Shown one piece after another: positions 18,436-27,608 of a stretch of DNA of 64,000 nt. Every line of letters starts with the position of its first letter. Within the stretch, counting starts at the first letter, position 1. Below the pieces are notes generated by a model. That model made no database searches and was not told the DNA's origin. It saw only the letters and a list, made by a program, of their open reading frames with translations. Source of the DNA: Pseudomonas sp. UBA4617 (GTDB lineage: Bacteria > Pseudomonadota > Gammaproteobacteria > Pseudomonadales > Pseudomonadaceae); assembly GCF_002386445.1 (NCBI RefSeq), contig NZ_DGIR01000057.1, positions 79,654 through 143,653 on the forward strand. Reading direction: 5' to 3'. Both the position numbers and the translations under genes were made by a program.

Positions 18436-18452
18436 CGTTGGCTCTCCGCGAT

Positions 18453-18905
18453 TCAAACGATGGTGAACAGCGGCTGGTCGAACTCAACCGGCTGGCCGTC
18501 TTCTACCAGGATGGCGTCGATGACACCGCCAACATCGGCTTCGATGTGGTTCATCATCTTCATGGCTTCGACGATGCACAGGGTGTCGCCTTTCTTCACG
18601 CTCTGACCCACTTCAGCGAAGTTCGGCGAAGTTGGCGAAGGCTTGCGGTAGAAGGTGCCGACCATCGGCGAGCGGATCACGGTGCCTTTCAGGGCTGGGG
18701 CGGCAGCTGCGGCTTCGGCGGCCGGGGCAGCAGCAGCGGCAACCGGGGCAGCGGCAACCGGGGCCGGTGCGAAGTACTGCTGGGCAGCAGGGGTCTTGCT
18801 GTGGCGGCTGATACGGACCGACTCTTCGCCTTCCTTGATCTCCAGTTCGTCGATGCCAGACTCTTCCAGCAGCTCGATCAGTTTCTTGACTTTACGGATA
18901 TCCAT
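18453..18905 (-). CDS. accB: Biotin carboxyl carrier protein of acetyl-CoA carboxylase
   Basis: A 150-residue biotin carrier. An N-terminal helical domain (MDIRKVKKLIELLEESGIDE) is joined by an Ala/Pro-rich flexible linker (about residues 39-72) to the biotinyl domain, with the modified Lys116 in VEAMKMMNHI. The thumb segment is PMVGTFYRKPSPTSPNF. It is carboxylated by AccC and passes the group to AccAD. The start has GGGAG upstream. First gene of accBC. Confidence 0.98.
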   Translation of the reverse strand: MDIRKVKKLIELLEESGIDELEIKEGEESVRISRHSKTPAAQQYFAPAPVAAAPVAAAAAPAAEAAAAAPALKGTVIRSPMVGTFYRKPSPTSPNFAEVGQSVKKGDTLCIVEAMKMMNHIEADVGGVIDAILVEDGQPVEFDQPLFTIV

Positions 18906-19004
18906 TAATCATCAACTCCCAAAGGTTCGGTCAGGGGGCGAAATACAAAAAACGTATCTGAAACGTTTCTCTCGAACCCTGGCCCACCGAGGCCAGGGTT
19001 TTCA

Positions 19005-19460
19005 TCATTTGGGCTGTGCGTTGGCAGCCAGCTGTTCCAGTGCAGACTCCAGGGCCAGGCGATAACCGCTGGCGCCCAGGCCGCAGATCACCCCTACGGC
19101 AACATCGGAAAAGTAGGAGTGGTGGCGGAACGGTTCGCGTTTGTGCACGTTGGACAGGTGCACTTCGATGAATGGGATGCTCACCGCAAGCAACGCGTCA
19201 CGTAATGCAACGCTTGTGTGCGTGAAAGCAGCCGGATTGATCAGGATGAAGTCCACACCCTCGTTGCGTGCGGCGTGAATACGGTCGATCAGTTCGTACT
19301 CGGCATTGCTCTGCAGGTATTGCAGATGATGGCCGGCGGCGCGGGCACGTTGCTCCAGGTCCTGGTTGATCTGGGCCAGGGTCACGGCGCCGTAGTGGCC
19401 AGGCTCGCGGGTACCGAGCAGGTTGAGGTTGGGGCCGTGGAGCACCAGTAGCGTTGCCAT
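19005..19460 (-). CDS. aroQ: 3-dehydroquinate dehydratase, type II
   Basis: A 151-residue type II dehydroquinase, third step of the shikimate pathway. It has LVLHGPNLNLLGTREPGHYG with the active-site Tyr23, INPAAFTHTSVALRDAL, and EVHLSNVHKREPFRHHSY. The ATG at 19460 with AAGGAA upstream fits MATLLVLHG; the short upstream in-frame extension is not typical. The position just ahead of accBC is the usual gammaproteobacterial order and may allow joint expression. Confidence 0.97.
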   Translation of the reverse strand: MATLLVLHGPNLNLLGTREPGHYGAVTLAQINQDLEQRARAAGHHLQYLQSNAEYELIDRIHAARNEGVDFILINPAAFTHTSVALRDALLAVSIPFIEVHLSNVHKREPFRHHSYFSDVAVGVICGLGASGYRLALESALEQLAANAQPK

Positions 19461-19637
19461 CTGCGATTCCTTGGGTTTGTAGGGCAATTCGACACAGCGC
19501 GGCGAGTGTGCCGTAAAGCGACGGCAAGTGTCCAGTTCCCGGCAATAGGCAGCACGATGACCGAGGTTCGCGCGAAGTATGTGACCAAATGGCTTGATCT
19601 GGTCACTGATTTGAGATTTTTAACTGCGCGCGGGAAG

Positions 19638-21410
19638 TTATAGACCGACTTTGCTGCGTACGCGTGTAAGAATTTGCGCAAATTCACCGCTGTTTATCTC
19701 ACCGATGACCCGATCAGCGGTAATTTCGCTGCCGTTCGCAGCAAAAAATAGCAGAGCAGGCGGGCCGAACAGCTTGTAGCGGTCGAGCAGTGTGCGTTGC
19801 TCGGCATTGCTCTCGGTGATATCGAAACGCAGTAGCTTGAAACCGGCCAGCTGGGCTTGCACTTGCGGGGCGGTCAGCACTTCGCGCTCGATCACCTTGC
19901 AGCTGATGCACCAGTCGGCGTACCAGTCCAGCAATACCGGTTGGCCGGCTGACCTGGCCTGGGCCAGGGCCGCGTCCAGGGCAGCAGGGGTGGTGACGGT
20001 TTGCCAGGCCTGCTCCGGTGTCGCCGAGGTGTTTCCGGTATTTGCAACGGCTGGCGGTGGCAATGGTCGCAGTGGGTCGCCTTGGCCGCTGAGGGCGCCG
20101 TACCAGCACGCCAGCGCATACACCAGCAAAGCCAGGCCGAGCAGTTGTGCCAGGCGCTGGCGCGTGGTCTTGACCATGAACTCCAGGGCGCCAAGGAACA
20201 GTGCCACCCCCGCTGCCAGGAAACCGACCAGCAGCAAGGTCAACGGGCCCGGCAGCACACGGCTGAGCAGGCCGATGGCCAGGCCCAGCAAGAGCACGCC
20301 GATCGCATTTTTCACTGTGTTCAGCCAAGGCCCGCTTTTCGGCAGCCAGGCCGCGCCACCGGTGGCTACCAGCAGCAGCGGTGCGCCCATGCCCAGGCCC
20401 AGGGCGAACAGCTTGAGGGCGCCGCCCAGGGCGTCGCCGCTGGCGCTGATGTACAGCAACGCACCGGCCAGGGGAGCTGAAACGCACGGCGACACCAGCA
20501 GGCTGGAGAGTACGCCCAGAATCGCCGCGCCCAGCAGCGAACCCCCCCGGGTGTGGTTGGCGACATTATTCAGGCGCTGGTTGAGGGCCTGAGGCAGCTT
20601 CAGCTCGAACAGGCCGAACATGGCCAGGGCGAATACCACGAAGAACAGTGCGAAGGGCACCAGCACCCAGGCCGATTGCAAGCGTGCCTGCAGGTTCAGG
20701 CCGGCGCCGAACAGGCCCATCAGGGCGCCGAGTACCGCGAAGCTGGCCGCCATCGGCAGCACATAGGCCAGTGACAGGGCCAGCCCGCGCAGGCCGCCGG
20801 CCTGGCCGCGCAGCACCACGCCGGAGAGGATCGGCAGCATGGGCAGCACGCAAGGTGTGAAGGTGAGACCGACCCCGGCAAGGAAGAACAGCAGCAGCGA
20901 CTTCCAGCTCCAGCCCTGTTCGGTGCTGGCCGGTGTGCCCGCGGCGGCTTCGCCATCGATGCTCAGGCGTGCGGTTTCCGGTGGGTAACAAAGGCCTTTG
21001 TCGGCACAGCCCTGGTAGCCCACCAGCAAGGTGAAGGCATGTGGGTCGTTGCGCGGCAGTTCGATGTCGAGCACACCGTGGTATACCTCGACGTCGCCGA
21101 AGAACTCATCGTGCTTGGCTTCGCCCTTTGGGATGTTCGGTGTGCCCAGGGCGACGTTGGCCGGTTCCGTACGGAACTGGAAGCGGTGGCGGTACAGGTA
21201 ATAGCCATCGGTGGCGACGAAGCGCAGCTTGATGGTTTGCCCATCGGCCTGGACCAGGTTGAGCTTGAACGCTTCGTGCACCGGCAGGAAGTCGGCATTG
21301 TTGGACAACGAAGCGGCGCCGAGGGTGGCGCTGGGACGGTTGTCGAGCAGGCCCGTGGCGAAGGTGGGGCTGGCCAGCAGCAGGAACAGCAGGAAAAACA
21401 GGCGGCGCAT
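19638..21410 (-). CDS. dsbD: Thiol:disulfide interchange protein DsbD
   Basis: A 590-residue inner-membrane reductase that brings electrons from cytoplasmic thioredoxin to periplasmic DsbC/DsbG and cytochrome c maturation. A signal peptide (MRRLFFLLFLLLASPTFA) is followed by a periplasmic alpha domain with CADKGLCYPP, eight hydrophobic segments with the paired membrane cysteines (FTPCVLPM and VSPCVSAP), and a C-terminal thioredoxin-like domain with WYADWCISCK (Cys about 501 and 504). The start was set by the signal peptide. All six redox cysteines are present. Confidence 0.96.
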   Translation of the reverse strand: MRRLFFLLFLLLASPTFATGLLDNRPSATLGAASLSNNADFLPVHEAFKLNLVQADGQTIKLRFVATDGYYLYRHRFQFRTEPANVALGTPNIPKGEAKHDEFFGDVEVYHGVLDIELPRNDPHAFTLLVGYQGCADKGLCYPPETARLSIDGEAAAGTPASTEQGWSWKSLLLFFLAGVGLTFTPCVLPMLPILSGVVLRGQAGGLRGLALSLAYVLPMAASFAVLGALMGLFGAGLNLQARLQSAWVLVPFALFFVVFALAMFGLFELKLPQALNQRLNNVANHTRGGSLLGAAILGVLSSLLVSPCVSAPLAGALLYISASGDALGGALKLFALGLGMGAPLLLVATGGAAWLPKSGPWLNTVKNAIGVLLLGLAIGLLSRVLPGPLTLLLVGFLAAGVALFLGALEFMVKTTRQRLAQLLGLALLVYALACWYGALSGQGDPLRPLPPPAVANTGNTSATPEQAWQTVTTPAALDAALAQARSAGQPVLLDWYADWCISCKVIEREVLTAPQVQAQLAGFKLLRFDITESNAEQRTLLDRYKLFGPPALLFFAANGSEITADRVIGEINSGEFAQILTRVRSKVGL

Positions 21411-21527
21411 GGCGGACTCGCGAGGTCGAACGTGCCGGGCATGATAGCGGAGTTGCTGCTGATTGGGGCCATGCGGGTACAGCGGGCGATACATGGCCGC
21501 TTCGACAAAGGTACAGCGTAGGTCTGC

Positions 21528-23495
21528 TCAGACCCTGAACGCCCGTACCGCCCGGTTCAGCTCGCCGCCCAGGCTCAACAACTGCTCGCCTTGCTCGCGC
21601 CCCTCACCGATACGCTGCAGGTTGTCCTCGCCCAGCGCGTGAATCCGTTGGCTGTGGTCGCGGATTTCGCTCACTGCGCCACTCTGCTGCGCCGTGACGT
21701 CGGCAATCCGCACTGCGGTATCCAAGATGGTGCGAATGGCGCGGACAATCTCCTCCAGCGCGCCGTCTGCGGCCTGGGCCTGGCTGGCGGTGGCCTCGGC
21801 ATGTTCGAGTTGCGCACGCATCCCGGTCACCGAACTTCTGGCGGCCTGCTGCAGGCGGTCGATCAGCGCCTGTATCTCACCGGTTGCCCCGGTGGTGCGC
21901 TGCGCCAGCGAACGCACCTCATCGGCCACCACGGCAAAACCGCGGCCCATCTCGCCGGCACGCGCCGCCTCGATTGCGGCGTTCAGCGCCAGCAGGTTGG
22001 TCTGTTCGGCAATCGAGCGTATCACCGTCAGCACGCCACCGATCGTGGCCGACTCTTCTGCCAGTTGCTCGATCATGCGGGCGTTGCCCTGCACTTCATT
22101 GACCAGGTCGCGCAAGCCCGCAAGGCTCTGGCCAATCACCGCCTGCCCCTGTTCCACCGCGCGACCGGCATCGCGGCTGGCGTCGGCAGCTGCGCTGGCA
22201 TCACCGGCCACCTGCTGGATGGTCGCTTCCAGCTCACCCAGGGCATCGCGGATCTGCCCGGTGTCGCCAGCCTGGCGTTCGGCGCCGTCGTGCAGAGCGG
22301 CGCTCATGCCGGCAAGGGCGTGGCTGCTGCCGGCCACCTGTTCGGCGTTGTGGCGGATGGTGCCGACCAGCTCAACCAGATACTGGCGCAGGCGGTTGAG
22401 CGAATCCTGGATGTCGTGCAGTTCGCGGTTGCTCTTGCCCAGGGCGATGGCCTTGGCGAAGTCGCCTTCGGCCCAGCGCGACAGGGCCGGGGCCAGGCCG
22501 GTCAGAGTGCGCGCCAGGCGCCGTTGCAACGTGTCGATCAGCAGCGCGATCAGCAGGATCAGGCCAATCATCAGGCTCTGGATGCTGCGCACTTCGGCGG
22601 CTATCGTCGCGTGCTGGCTGCGTACCTCAGGTTCCAGCGCCGCTATGGCCTGCTGCACCGCCTGCAGACGCTGCCCGGTGCTGGCGGCCAGGGCGGCTCG
22701 GCGCTCGATCTGGTCGCGGGTGCGTTGCAGTTCGGCCGGGTAGCGGCTGAGCAGGCTTTGCAACTCACGTTTCAGGCCAATGGCGACGTCTTCCTGCTGG
22801 GTGCTGGCTTGAGTCTCCAGGCCCATCATCGATGCGAAGTCGTCGGCGCCGGATTCGGCAGCACGGGTTACCCCGAGCAGCGGCAGGCTGTCGATGATCT
22901 GGGCCTGGGTGCGAATAAGCTGCAGTTCACGTTCAACTTCATCGGCCAGTTCCGGGCGGCGGCTGCTGACCAGCTTGTCCCGGGCCAATGACAGGCGACC
23001 AAGGTGCACGGTGGCATCCAGCAGGGGCAGCAGGTAGCGGTTGGCGTCGGCGTTGCCGCTGTCGCGAGCATAGCCGGCCAGTTGTTCTAAGTTGGCCCCC
23101 AGCTCCCGCTCGGCCTGCAGCAGCAACGCCTGGGGGTCGCCCGCCAGCTTGCCGGCGGCCAGCAGTTCCTCGGTGGTGAAGGCTTGCAGGCTGTCCAGGC
23201 TAGGGCGCAGTTTGCCGGCCATTTCCTCGGGCCATTCGGCCAGCGCCGCTTGCAGTTGCTGGTTGGCTTGCATGGCCGCAGCGTGGCGCAGCGCATCGCC
23301 GCTGGCCAGGTAGGCCTGGATGTTGTCGGCTGCCTGCTGCTGGAACTGCTGGGACAGGCCCAGGTAGTGCTCCATCAATTGATAGGGGCGCTCCAGGGCC
23401 CGCTGCGACCACCACAGGGTGGCGCCCAGGGCGATACACACGGTTACCAGCAACAGGGTGTTGAAATTGGTCAGCCACTTCAGGCGCATAGCCAC
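21528..23495 (-). CDS. Methyl-accepting chemotaxis protein with a long helical sensor domain
   Basis: A 655-residue chemoreceptor. TM1 lies near residues 12-28, then a periplasmic region of about 275 residues that looks all-helical (possibly a helical bimodular type), TM2 near 305-325 (SLMIGLILLIALLID), a HAMP domain, and the cytoplasmic hairpin with the conserved tip EQTNLLALNAAIEAARAGE. The ligand is unknown. The start is ambiguous: GTG 23495 has AGGA at good spacing, while ATG 23489 (MRLKW) is two codons in. No CheB/CheR pentapeptide is seen at the C-terminus (ends RAFRV). Confidence 0.9.
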   Translation of the reverse strand: MAMRLKWLTNFNTLLLVTVCIALGATLWWSQRALERPYQLMEHYLGLSQQFQQQAADNIQAYLASGDALRHAAAMQANQQLQAALAEWPEEMAGKLRPSLDSLQAFTTEELLAAGKLAGDPQALLLQAERELGANLEQLAGYARDSGNADANRYLLPLLDATVHLGRLSLARDKLVSSRRPELADEVERELQLIRTQAQIIDSLPLLGVTRAAESGADDFASMMGLETQASTQQEDVAIGLKRELQSLLSRYPAELQRTRDQIERRAALAASTGQRLQAVQQAIAALEPEVRSQHATIAAEVRSIQSLMIGLILLIALLIDTLQRRLARTLTGLAPALSRWAEGDFAKAIALGKSNRELHDIQDSLNRLRQYLVELVGTIRHNAEQVAGSSHALAGMSAALHDGAERQAGDTGQIRDALGELEATIQQVAGDASAAADASRDAGRAVEQGQAVIGQSLAGLRDLVNEVQGNARMIEQLAEESATIGGVLTVIRSIAEQTNLLALNAAIEAARAGEMGRGFAVVADEVRSLAQRTTGATGEIQALIDRLQQAARSSVTGMRAQLEHAEATASQAQAADGALEEIVRAIRTILDTAVRIADVTAQQSGAVSEIRDHSQRIHALGEDNLQRIGEGREQGEQLLSLGGELNRAVRAFRV

Positions 23496-23660
23496 GAGCT
23501 TCCTGCGGGAGGGGAGTCGGTGGCTGAAGTTATTGCGGTTGTGTGAAGGAGTGATGACGAAAGGGGCCGGTACCAGAGAAAAAGTGGCACAGTGCCTCTA
23601 TTCTTTCCCTGGGTCGGCATCTACCCGGGCTTGTCCGCAGAAGGCGGGTACAGTCAGATC

Positions 23661-25019
23661 TCAGGGCTCAACACGCACCACGCAATTACGCCCCGCATGC
23701 TTGGCACGGTACAGCGCCTCGTCTGCCGCGCTGGCCATGGTCAGTGCATCCAGCCCCTCATCCAGCTGTACCACCCCGGCGCTGAAGGTACACCTCAGAT
23801 CCTGCGGCTGGGCCGGGTAGAGAATTTCGGCAAAGCGCCGACGGATTTCATCCAGTACCCTGTGCGCCGCATCCAGCGCGGTATTGGGCATGACGATGGC
23901 AAATTCTTCACCACCATAGCGGCCAATGAAGTCGGTCTTGCGCAGGCGCTGCTTGAGGAACAAGGCCAGGCTCTTGATCACCCGGTCGCCCATCGGATGG
24001 CCGTGGCGGTCGTTGATCTTCTTGAAGTGGTCGATGTCGAGCATGGCGAAGCTCAACGGTTGTTGCTCGCGGCGGGCGCGGAAGCTGCAATCTTCAAGCA
24101 GCTGCAGGATGTGCGTGTGGTTGTACAGCCCGGTCAGGCTGTCGCGCACCATGCGCGCCTTCAGGTGCCGGGCACGGGCGGCCCGGTTGCGCACGGTGGT
24201 AATCAGCTGGCGTGAGCGAAACGGCTTGGTCAGGAAGTCATCCCCGCCTTCACTCATGGCATCCAGTTGCTTGTCCAGGTCGTCCTCGGCAGACAGGTAG
24301 ATGATCGGCACGCTCACATAGCGGTCGCTGTGGCGGATGACCTTGGCCAGCTCGGGGCCGGTGCAGGCGGGCATGTACAGGTCGAGGATGATCAGGTCGG
24401 GCTGGAAGTCGGCCAGCTCGGCCATGGTGCGGATCGGATCGGTCAGGCTGCGGGTGAGCATGCCGGCGCTGGCCAGCACGCGCTCGGTATACAGGGCCTG
24501 GGTGCGCGAGTCGTCGATGATCAGCACGCGCAGGGGGTCGTGCGGGGCGGCATTGGTCAGTCGCTCGACCTTTTCCAGCAGGCTGGATGCTTCCAGGGTC
24601 CCGGTGAGAAAGTCCTGGGCGCCGGCGCGCACGGCGGCCAGGCGGGTCGGGGTGTCGGTCTCGTGATGGCTGAAGAACAGCAGCGGAATGTGCCGGGCCA
24701 GACCTTGCTGCACCTGGGCCGCCAGCAGCAGGCCATGCCCGGGGCCGGTGAAATCGACATCCATGATGATGGCCGACGGTGGGTATTCCTCGATCGAGGC
24801 GTGAAAGGCCGCGGCGCTGGCCAGCGCCTGCACCACGAGGCCAAAGAATTCCAGTTGCTGGGCCAGGCGCTGGGCACGTTCGTGGTCCTGCAGCAGGATG
24901 TACACCGGCTTGCGCAGCGGCGGCCGCAGCAGTTGGCCAAGTGGGTCATCCTTGCGCAGGCCGCTACGCGTCAGCTGTTGGACGGGGCACTGCGGGCTCG
25001 GCTCGACTGCTTGGCTCAT
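23661..25019 (-). CDS. Response regulator with two receiver domains and a GGDEF output (diguanylate cyclase)
   Basis: A 452-residue regulator predicted to make cyclic di-GMP. The first receiver is degenerate: it keeps IIMDVDFTG but lacks the usual conserved Lys (FLTGTLE). The second is complete, with VLIIDDSRTQ, LIILDLYMP, IIYLSAED and FLTKPF. The C-terminal GGDEF domain has an intact GGEEF active site and the inhibitory RxxD site (RKTD) five residues before it. That suggests an active, product-inhibited cyclase switched by phosphorylation of the second receiver. The partner kinase is not in the window. The start codon has only a weak AGG site. Confidence 0.92.
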   Translation of the reverse strand: MSQAVEPSPQCPVQQLTRSGLRKDDPLGQLLRPPLRKPVYILLQDHERAQRLAQQLEFFGLVVQALASAAAFHASIEEYPPSAIIMDVDFTGPGHGLLLAAQVQQGLARHIPLLFFSHHETDTPTRLAAVRAGAQDFLTGTLEASSLLEKVERLTNAAPHDPLRVLIIDDSRTQALYTERVLASAGMLTRSLTDPIRTMAELADFQPDLIILDLYMPACTGPELAKVIRHSDRYVSVPIIYLSAEDDLDKQLDAMSEGGDDFLTKPFRSRQLITTVRNRAARARHLKARMVRDSLTGLYNHTHILQLLEDCSFRARREQQPLSFAMLDIDHFKKINDRHGHPMGDRVIKSLALFLKQRLRKTDFIGRYGGEEFAIVMPNTALDAAHRVLDEIRRRFAEILYPAQPQDLRCTFSAGVVQLDEGLDALTMASAADEALYRAKHAGRNCVVRVEP

Positions 25020-25269
25020 GACCTGGCTACTTTGTAGGGTGGGGAGGTGCAGGGGCGATGATGGCTCTATGCTAGCAGTTCTTTCCTGCTGCGCGAGTGC
25101 TGTGCATCAACAAAGCGGACAGAACGAATATTCAGTTGCCGACCGATTGGTCGCTTATGCGTAAGGCGGTGTCTGCTTTATAGTGCTGCGACACGGGCTT
25201 GCCGTGGCACCCTGGCACAGGCCTGTGGTCCAAGCCCCTGAACCGTCGTGACTGATTAAGGACAAAGCC

Positions 25270-26337
25270 ATGCTGGACTGGAAAAACCGCGAGGCCCAAG
25301 CCGAGCCCCGTGAGCGTGTCGACGGCCGTGGTGCCGCCGCCCGTAGCTACCTTGGCGGCCTCTGGAGCCGTGCGCTGGGGACCCTCATCGGGTTGTACCT
25401 GCTGGTGTGCATCGGCCTGGGTTGGTACTGGAGCCAGGAGCCGGCCCTATTCCCGGTGCAGCAGAACGCCCAGACTGCCGCTGAACGTACCGGCCAGCAG
25501 ATGGTGGTGGGTTACACCACTCTCGAAACCCTCAAGACCGTGGCTGGTACCCTGCTGAACAAGCCGGGTGGCTACATCTCCAACGACCGCTTCCCGCCAG
25601 GGCTGTGGATGGACAACATGCCGAGCTGGGAGTACGGCGTGCTGGTTCAGGTGCGCGACCTGTCCCGTGCCCTGCGCAAGGACTTCGCCCGCTCGCAATC
25701 GCAGTCGACCGAAGATGCCGACCTGGCCAAGGCCGAGCCGCGCTTCAACTTCGACAACAAGAGCTGGATCCTGCCATCGAGCGAATCGGAGTTCGAGGAG
25801 GGCATCAAGTCGCTCAGCCGCTACCAGGCCCGTCTGGCGGCCGGCGACAAGGGCGCGATCTTCTATACCCGTGCCGACAACCTGAACAACTGGCTGGGTG
25901 ACGTGGCCACCCGCCTGGGTTCGCTGTCGCAGCGCCTGTCGGCGAGTGTTGGCCGGGTCAAGCTCAACAGCACGCTGAAGACTGAGTCGGTGGTTGCCGG
26001 CCAGGCGCCGCAGGTGGACGAGGAGTTGGTGGAAACTCCATGGCTGCAGATCGATAACGTGTTCTACGAGGCCCGTGGCCAGGCCTGGGCGCTGTCGCAC
26101 CTGCTGCGCGCGATCGAGGTGGACTTCGCCGATGTGCTGGCGAAGAAGAATGCCACGGTCAGCGTGCGCCAGATCATCCGTGAGCTGGAAGCCTCGCAGG
26201 AAGCCCTGTGGAGCCCGATGGTGCTCAACGGCAGCGGCTTCGGCATGTGGGCCAACCACTCGCTGGTCATGGCCAACTACATTTCCCGGGCCAACGCCGC
26301 AGTGATCGACCTGCGTCAGCTGCTGTCGCAGGGTTGA
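25270..26337 (+). CDS. DUF2333 family membrane protein
   Basis: A 355-residue protein with one N-terminal membrane segment (TLIGLYLLVCIGLGWYW, residues about 38-55) and a long soluble, probably periplasmic region. Motifs FPPGLWMDNMPSWEYGVL and WILPSSESEFEEG match my recollection of the DUF2333 family of gammaproteobacteria. No function is known. ATG 25270 has AAGGA upstream. Its TGA overlaps the ATG of the Nudix gene (TGATG), implying translational coupling. Confidence 0.88.
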   Translation: MLDWKNREAQAEPRERVDGRGAAARSYLGGLWSRALGTLIGLYLLVCIGLGWYWSQEPALFPVQQNAQTAAERTGQQMVVGYTTLETLKTVAGTLLNKPGGYISNDRFPPGLWMDNMPSWEYGVLVQVRDLSRALRKDFARSQSQSTEDADLAKAEPRFNFDNKSWILPSSESEFEEGIKSLSRYQARLAAGDKGAIFYTRADNLNNWLGDVATRLGSLSQRLSASVGRVKLNSTLKTESVVAGQAPQVDEELVETPWLQIDNVFYEARGQAWALSHLLRAIEVDFADVLAKKNATVSVRQIIRELEASQEALWSPMVLNGSGFGMWANHSLVMANYISRANAAVIDLRQLLSQG

Positions 26338-26876
26338 TGATGGCTATCAGCCTTGGCGAGGCCGCCCATCGGGCGGCTTCCGACCGCGAGCTGGTCACCT
26401 GGGTAGATGAAGCCGACCAGGTGCTGGGGGCCTTGCCACGTGCCGAGCTCCGCGAGCGCGGCCTGATCGGGCGGTGTACCTTCATTCTGCTGTTCAATAG
26501 CGCCGGCCAGCTGTGTGTGCACCGGCGTACCCTGAGCAAGGCGCTGTACCCGGGCTATTGGGATGTGGCGGCAGGCGGCATGGTCACGGCCGGGGAGGCC
26601 TATGCCGATTCGGCGGCGCGCGAGCTGGCTGAAGAGCTGGGCATCGATGGTGTCGAGTTGCGCTTCCACGAGCGCTTCTACTTCGATCAGCCGGATAACC
26701 GCTTGTGGTGTGCGGTGTATTCGGCAGTGTCGGATGCGCCGTTGCGGCTGCAGCCGGAGGAAGTGATCGAGGCACGCTTCATTGGCCTGGAGCAGGTCGA
26801 GCAGGAGCGCCAGGGAAAGCCGTATTGCCCGGACTCGCTGGCCGCGTTGCAGCGCTACAAGGCCAGCCAAGGATAG
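26337..26876 (+). CDS. Nudix hydrolase (YfcD-like)
   Basis: A 179-residue Nudix enzyme with a complete Nudix box GX5EX7REUXEEXGU (GMVTAGEAYADSAARELAEE then LGI, residues about 80-102). The preceding CTFILLFNSAGQLCVHRR and WDVAAGG fit the YfcD subgroup, whose substrates are poorly known. I chose the ATG at 26337 inside the upstream stop codon. It probably forms an operon with the DUF2333 gene. Confidence 0.92.
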   Translation: MMAISLGEAAHRAASDRELVTWVDEADQVLGALPRAELRERGLIGRCTFILLFNSAGQLCVHRRTLSKALYPGYWDVAAGGMVTAGEAYADSAARELAEELGIDGVELRFHERFYFDQPDNRLWCAVYSAVSDAPLRLQPEEVIEARFIGLEQVEQERQGKPYCPDSLAALQRYKASQG

Positions 26877-27085
26877 CTGTGTTGGCAGTACCGGCCCGCG
26901 GATAGTCGCAAAACTTTCGCAAAATGGCGCAATCCGGTACTTAGCAACGGCCGCATTTATCGTTAAACTGCGCGCCCTTTTCGGGCTGCCGCAGGTCTTG
27001 CGGCAGTAGCGCCGCCCCTGCCAGAGTGGGGCTTCGCGGTCGGCTCCCGCCGACCAGTTTTTGTCCTCAGCACAGAGGAACAAAA

Positions 27086-27457
27086 GTGGCCAAGAAAGCT
27101 TCTTCCTTCGCCGCCCTTGGCGGTCTTGTTTACTCCACCGACGCCGGTCGGCACTGCCCCGACTGCAGCCAGCCGGTGGATGCCTGTATCTGCAAGCAGC
27201 AGGCTGTCCCCGAAGGGGATGGCATCGCCCGCGTGCGCCGCGAAAGCAAAGGGCGCGGCGGCAAGACCGTGACCACTGTCAGCGGCGTGCCGCTGCCGCT
27301 CGAACAGCTCAAGGAGCTGGCCTCCGCCCTCAAGCGCCGTTGCGGTACCGGTGGCGCCCTGAAGGATGGGGTCATCGAAATCCAGGGCGACCATGTCGAG
27401 CTGTTGATCGGCGAACTGATCAAGCAGGGTTTCAAGGCGAAAAAGTCCGGTGGCTGA
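27086..27457 (+). CDS. SUI1/eIF1-family translation factor (YciH-like)
   Basis: A 123-residue protein with an N-terminal four-cysteine cluster (HCPDCSQPVDACICK) and a C-terminal SUI1 fold (GRGGKTVTTVSGVPL, CGTGGALKDGVIEIQGDH). YciH of E. coli can favour correct initiation codons in vitro. The GTG at 27086 follows AGAGGAA and gives VAKKASSFAALGGLVYS, the typical family start. A hairpin-containing promoter region lies just before it (about 26980-27020). Confidence 0.92.
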   Translation: MAKKASSFAALGGLVYSTDAGRHCPDCSQPVDACICKQQAVPEGDGIARVRRESKGRGGKTVTTVSGVPLPLEQLKELASALKRRCGTGGALKDGVIEIQGDHVELLIGELIKQGFKAKKSGG

Positions 27458-27551
27458 TGCGGCCACGCACTTTTTTGCCCAGCGCTTTCTAAACTCGTTG
27501 CCGTGACCAGGGTCTACCTTGGGCACGGATGAATCGTCATTTTTGGCTTTT

Positions 27552-27582
27552 ACACTGCGCCCGCCTCCTTGCGGGGCAGTGT
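27552..27582 (+). promoter_or_regulatory. Leader hairpin before speA
   Basis: ACACTGC-(G)-CCCGC pairs with GCGGGGCAGTGT: a 12-bp stem with one bulged G and a 6-nt loop, ending 26 bp before the speA start codon. With no U-tract it looks like part of the 5' leader rather than a terminator. A role in controlling speA is inferred. Confidence 0.5.
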
Positions 27583-27608
27583 CTTCGACTTATCTATAGG
27601 GGACTTGA

